NCBI GenBank assembly: GCA_049841275.1
Contig: JASGDN010000062.1
Coordinates: 13,805 to 77,804, forward strand
Reading direction: 5' to 3'
DNA: 64,000 nt
Source of the DNA: JASGDN01 sp049841275
GTDB taxonomy: Bacteria; Chloroflexota; Chloroflexia; Thermomicrobiales; UBA6265
Below are positions 60,849 to 64,000 of this stretch, in pieces (within the stretch, counting starts at the first letter, position 1; every line of letters begins with the position of its first letter). A model generated the notes under the pieces. It made no database searches. It worked only from the letters and a program-made list of their open reading frames with translations, and was not told the origin of the DNA. The position numbers and the translations under genes are program-made.

Positions 60849-62673
60849 CCGGTTTCTTCCCACCCTCCTGCGCCGCGATCGTCCGCGCGTGGAGTTTCGC
60901 GTAGAAACCCTCCAGCGCCAGCAGCTCCGCGTGCGTCCCCTCTTCTACCACGCACCCCTCGTTCAGCACCACGATCCGGTCCGACCGCTCGATCGTCGAG
61001 AGACGATGCGCGATCACCAGCGTCGTCGTCCCCGCCATCAGACGGTCGAGCGCGTCTTGCACCAGCGCCTCGTTGGTGTTGTCCAGCGCGCTCGTCGCCT
61101 CGTCCAGCAGGAGGATCGGCGCCCGCTTCAGGAACGCCCGCGCGATCGCCAGGCGTTGCCGTTGCCCGCCGCTGATCCCGGCTCCGTTATCGCCCAACTC
61201 CGTGTCATAGCCCTGCGGCAAGCGGCGGATGAACTCGTCGGCCTGCGCCGCCTGCGCCGCCGCGACGATCTCCTCCTCGGTCGCGTCACGCCGACCGTAG
61301 GCGATGTTCTCCCGCACCGTCGCCTTGAACAGTTGCGCGCCCTGCGCCACCAGCGCGGTCACGCTTCGCGCCTCCTGCGAGGTCGCGTCCCGCGTGTCCA
61401 CATCGCCCAGCATGACACTGCCACTCCACGGGAGGTAGGACCGTTGCAGGAGTTCGACGATGGTCGTCTTCCCGGCGCCGCTCGGCCCGACGAGGGCGAC
61501 CGTCTGGCCCGGCTCGACCCGGAACGACACGTCGTGCAGCACCGGCGTCGCGTCGTAGCCGAACGTCACATGCTCCAATGCAATCGTCGGAGGGATCACC
61601 GCCAGCGATTCCGGCACCTCCGGCTCCGGCACGGTGGGATCGCTGTCGAGGATCTCGAAGACGCGCGACGATGCGCCACTGGCCTGCTTGAACTGCCCGA
61701 AGAGCGAGCTCAGTTGCCCGAAATTCATCGCGATCTGGATGCCGTAGATCAGGAACGTCGTGATCGTGCCGATCGTCGACTGCCCAGCGATCACCTGCCG
61801 CCCGGCGAACCAGACCACGCCGGCGATCCCGGAGAACGCCAGCATCGAGATCAACGCCACGTTCGCCGCCGAGTACCGTGCGTTGTGGATCGTGATCCGG
61901 AAGAGATCGCCCAGCGAACGGTGGTAGCGGACCGATTCGTAGTCCTCGGCGGTGAACGACTTGACGATGGGCAGGTTCGTGAAGACCTCGGTCGCCTGTG
62001 CGTTCACGGCGGCGAGCTGGTCCTGCCCGGCGGCGGCCAGCTTTTCCAGCCGCCGCCCGATCGTGATCGCGACGATCATGATCGCGGGCACGGACACGAA
62101 CATGAAAAGCGTCAGCTTCACATCCAGCGCCACCATCACGACGATCGTCCCGACGAGTCCCAGCAACCCGCTCAGCAGCGACGGCAGCATGCCCGTGAAG
62201 ACGCCTTGCAGCGTCGTCGTGTCGTTGGAGAGGCGGGAGGCGAGTTCACCGCTACGATGGGTGGCATGGAACGGTGCATCGAGCGACAGGATCTTGTCGA
62301 AGACCTGCTCGCGGATGCGCCGAATGATCTCCTGTCCGAGATAGGCAAGCTGGTAGGAATTGACGTAGCTGGCCACCGCGCCCAGCGCGAAGATGCCGAG
62401 CAGGGTCGCCACCAGCGCATTGAGATCCGCCTTGCTCCCCGCCGCGACGACATCGCCGATCCCGCGTCCGATCAGCACCGGGAAGGCGAGTTGGGTCAGG
62501 CTGCTGAAGATCAGCGCGATGACCGAGACGACCATCCGCCAGCGCACCCCGGACGTGAATTCCCAGAGCCGCTTCCACGGAAAGGCGCGGACGGTCTCCG
62601 CGCTCAATGGGATCGCGTTGTCTTCGTCGTTTGTGGCTCCGCCGCGCCGTCCACGCCCTCGTCGTTCGCTCAT
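60790..62673 (-). CDS. MsbA-like ABC exporter (half-transporter)
   Basis: A 627-residue ABC exporter with fused domains. A basic Arg/Gly-rich N-terminus (MSERRGRGRRGG) precedes six helices (about 45-330), starting VVSVIALIFSSLTQLAFPVL. The ATPase has Walker A GPSGAGKTT, signature GISGGQRQR, Walker B ILLLDEATSALD and an H-loop AHR, all consensus. The signature's first residue is Ile where Leu is usual. Homodimer export of lipid or drug is likely; the form is close to MsbA/BmrA. GAAGGTG lies about eight bases before the ATG. It is 100 bases downstream of cydC on the same strand. Confidence 0.92.
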   Translation of the reverse strand: MSERRGRGRRGGATNDEDNAIPLSAETVRAFPWKRLWEFTSGVRWRMVVSVIALIFSSLTQLAFPVLIGRGIGDVVAAGSKADLNALVATLLGIFALGAVASYVNSYQLAYLGQEIIRRIREQVFDKILSLDAPFHATHRSGELASRLSNDTTTLQGVFTGMLPSLLSGLLGLVGTIVVMVALDVKLTLFMFVSVPAIMIVAITIGRRLEKLAAAGQDQLAAVNAQATEVFTNLPIVKSFTAEDYESVRYHRSLGDLFRITIHNARYSAANVALISMLAFSGIAGVVWFAGRQVIAGQSTIGTITTFLIYGIQIAMNFGQLSSLFGQFKQASGASSRVFEILDSDPTVPEPEVPESLAVIPPTIALEHVTFGYDATPVLHDVSFRVEPGQTVALVGPSGAGKTTIVELLQRSYLPWSGSVMLGDVDTRDATSQEARSVTALVAQGAQLFKATVRENIAYGRRDATEEEIVAAAQAAQADEFIRRLPQGYDTELGDNGAGISGGQRQRLAIARAFLKRAPILLLDEATSALDNTNEALVQDALDRLMAGTTTLVIAHRLSTIERSDRIVVLNEGCVVEEGTHAELLALEGFYAKLHARTIAAQEGGKKPAIALVGLPGPEPTGDLLDA

Positions 62674-62686
62674 GCCTCATTGCACC

Positions 62687-62714
62687 TTCGCGGGACGATC
62701 TCACACCCCGCGAA
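62687..62714 (-). repeat. Hairpin in the leader of the MsbA-like gene
   Basis: TTCGCGGG and CCCGCGAA (62687-62694, 62707-62714) with a 12-base loop. On the minus strand the 3' arm includes the first part of the ribosome binding site GAAGG. It could end cydC transcripts or limit translation of the next gene. Confidence 0.4.
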
Positions 62715-62772
62715 GTCTGACGCATCACTGCGCGCGATGCACCTGACCGATGGCGCAGGCGGCCACGCCCCC

Positions 62773-64000
62773 CTACCCGAGCCGCAGATGCGCGTCCGTC
62801 GGGGTGAGATCGGCGGTGTGATGCGTCACCAGTACCACGACCCGGTTCGCCAGTCCGGAACGCAGGTCCGCCATCAGAGCATCCGCCGACTCCCGGTCCA
62901 GATGCGCCGTCGGCTCGTCGATGAGGAGGACCTCCGCTCGCGTCAGCAGGGTCCGCGCAATCGCCACTCGCTGCCGCTGCCCGCCGGAGAGATGCGATCC
63001 CTGCGACCCGATGAACGTCTCCAACCCCTCCGGCAAATCCGCCAACAGGGCACTCAGTCCCACCTGCGCCAACGCCGCTCGCAACTCCACCTCGGACGGC
63101 GCATCGTCGCGGGACCGCGCAAGCAACAGGTTGGCCCGCAACGAGGAGTCGAAGAGATGCGCCTCCTGTGGACACCACGCGATGTGCGCCCGGATCGTCT
63201 CCGGCCCCATCGGCGCGGTGTCGCACTCGTTCAGCAGATACCGCCCGGCGCTCGGCCGCAGGAAGGCCTGCAACACCGTCAGGAAGGTCGATTTCCCCGC
63301 CCCGCTCGGCCCGGTCACCGCCAGCCAGCGTCCCGGCGTCGTGCAGGCCGTCAGCCCGGCGAAGACATCCCGTTCCATCCCCGGCCACCGTGCCGCGAGA
63401 TCTTCCACCGAGAGGCGCCGGATTGCCTCCACCCCCACACGATTCGTTCCCGTGTCGGGACGATCCTCCCGATCATCCCGACGAGCCGAGTCCACACCCT
63501 GAAAACGCCCGAGGACAACCTGCAACGCCGGCCATTGCTGCACCGCGTCGCAGGTCGCGATGAACGGATCGATCAGCGCCAGGGGTGTCAGCACCAGCAC
63601 CGCTGCGACCTGCGGTGTGATCGCGCCATCACGCAACGCCCCGTGCGACAGCCAGAGCATCGCCATCGATGTCGCCGTGCATGCGGCGATCACCAGCGCA
63701 TTGCCCAGCCCCAGCGCCCATGCCGTCCGGCGCGATGCCACCGTTGCCTGCCGTTCGATCTGGTCAAGCTCCTGCAATACCCGGCTGTCGACAGCGTTCG
63801 CGTGCAGATCCGGCGCGGCGGCGAAGAGTCCCGCGACCGTGCGCATCGTCCGCGAACGCAGCCGCACGTCCCCCGCGCCCGCCGCCCGGTCGGCTTTCAA
63901 CGCCACGAACGGCGCCACAACAAGACAGGTCGCCGCGCAGACGAGCATTACCGGCACCGTCGCTGGCAGGAGGACGCCTAGGGCAACCGTCACGACCGCC
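62773..64000 (-). CDS. cydC: CydC-like thiol reductant ABC exporter subunit (5' end outside the window)
   Basis: The visible 406-plus residues are the second half of the membrane domain and the whole ATPase. Recognisable CydC features are the ALKADRAAGAGDVRLRSRTM segment, APDLHANAVDSRVLQELDQ and the motor: Walker A GPSGAGKST, signature HLSGGQRQR, Walker B VLLIDEPTAHLD and an H-loop THHT. CydC pairs with CydD to export cysteine or glutathione, needed for cytochrome bd assembly. The gene enters the window from beyond position 64000; cydD is probably upstream there. The next gene, an MsbA-like exporter, follows by 100 bases. Confidence 0.85.
   Translation of the reverse strand, partial: AVVTVALGVLLPATVPVMLVCAATCLVVAPFVALKADRAAGAGDVRLRSRTMRTVAGLFAAAPDLHANAVDSRVLQELDQIERQATVASRRTAWALGLGNALVIAACTATSMAMLWLSHGALRDGAITPQVAAVLVLTPLALIDPFIATCDAVQQWPALQVVLGRFQGVDSARRDDREDRPDTGTNRVGVEAIRRLSVEDLAARWPGMERDVFAGLTACTTPGRWLAVTGPSGAGKSTFLTVLQAFLRPSAGRYLLNECDTAPMGPETIRAHIAWCPQEAHLFDSSLRANLLLARSRDDAPSEVELRAALAQVGLSALLADLPEGLETFIGSQGSHLSGGQRQRVAIARTLLTRAEVLLIDEPTAHLDRESADALMADLRSGLANRVVVLVTHHTADLTPTDAHLRLG

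Noticed and set aside
60751..63981. A very long open frame on the plus strand opposite the two ABC genes
   Set aside because: Its sequence is His/Arg/Gln-rich and shows no domain. The minus strand encodes two complete ABC ATPases with all motifs. Long antisense frames are expected in GC-rich DNA.
1..64000. CRISPR arrays, insertion sequences and phage genes
   Set aside because: I looked for regularly spaced repeats, transposase signatures (DDE, HUH) and phage structural genes. None was seen; the repeats found are single hairpins or the 8-bp tandem unit.

Overview
The window is GC-rich, compactly coded DNA with genes on both strands. Shine-Dalgarno sequences are mostly AAGGAG or GGGAG type, and GTG starts occur. 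The gene set suggests a chromosomal segment of a Chloroflexota bacterium, probably of the Thermomicrobia/Sphaerobacter type. The pointers are an F420-type LLM oxidoreductase, a very large LuxR regulator, DUF309, secreted proteins with SH3b/SLT domains, many xylose-isomerase-like TIM barrels and several AbgB-like M20 amidohydrolases. This placement is inference; there is no rRNA. One tRNA (Cys) is present. I see no CRISPR array, IS element, integrase or phage gene.

Layout. 0-9.2 kb: a small coiled protein, an ABC exporter behind a perfect palindromic operator, a YdbS/YdbT-like PH-domain membrane pair, a PIG-L deacetylase, methionine aminopeptidase and a secreted SH3b-SLT lytic transglycosylase. 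9.2-13.7 kb: a sugar isomerase, YggX, an AbiF/Abi_2-type HEPN gene broken by an in-frame TGA with a candidate structured RNA in its leader, and purD. 13.8-24 kb (minus strand): a GH20 hexosaminidase, an M20D amidohydrolase, another isomerase, a heterodimeric ABC exporter pair, a frameshifted winged-helix (AlkZ-like) gene and an LLM oxidoreductase. 24.2-35.9 kb (mainly plus): an M42 aminopeptidase, a block of nested inverted repeats, small secreted peptides, a 920-aa LuxR regulator, a TIM-barrel/DUF309 fusion, a HAD phosphatase, a WYL regulator, micro-proteins, tRNA-Cys and a NUDIX hydrolase.

36-42.5 kb: a MocR regulator divergent from an aminotransferase-LysE operon, a second micro-protein, a MarR-MFS operon and a phosphotransferase. 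42.7-53.4 kb: two further M20D paralogues, DinB, SRAP, MsrAB, a secreted triple-repeat protein, a lone metal-type binding protein, YceI and YciI. 53.5-64 kb: an MecA_N-type PBP, a fourth M20D paralogue, a TPR-like gene with a frameshift, a serine beta-lactamase-like hydrolase, an ImmA/IrrE + DUF4411 toxin-antitoxin-like pair with both genes frameshifted, an MsbA-like ABC exporter and the 3' part of cydC, which runs off the window.

The genes fall into a few themes: peptide and amino-acid salvage (M20D x4, M42, aminotransferase, LysE), envelope construction and turnover (PBP, SLT, GH20), ABC export, and oxidative or DNA-damage response (MsrAB, SRAP, YggX, YceI). Five genes carry disabling lesions (Abi_2, AlkZ-like, TPR-like, ImmA-like, DUF4411). 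All are accessory or defence-type genes, while the recognisable core genes are intact. Rho-independent-type hairpins separate many transcription units.
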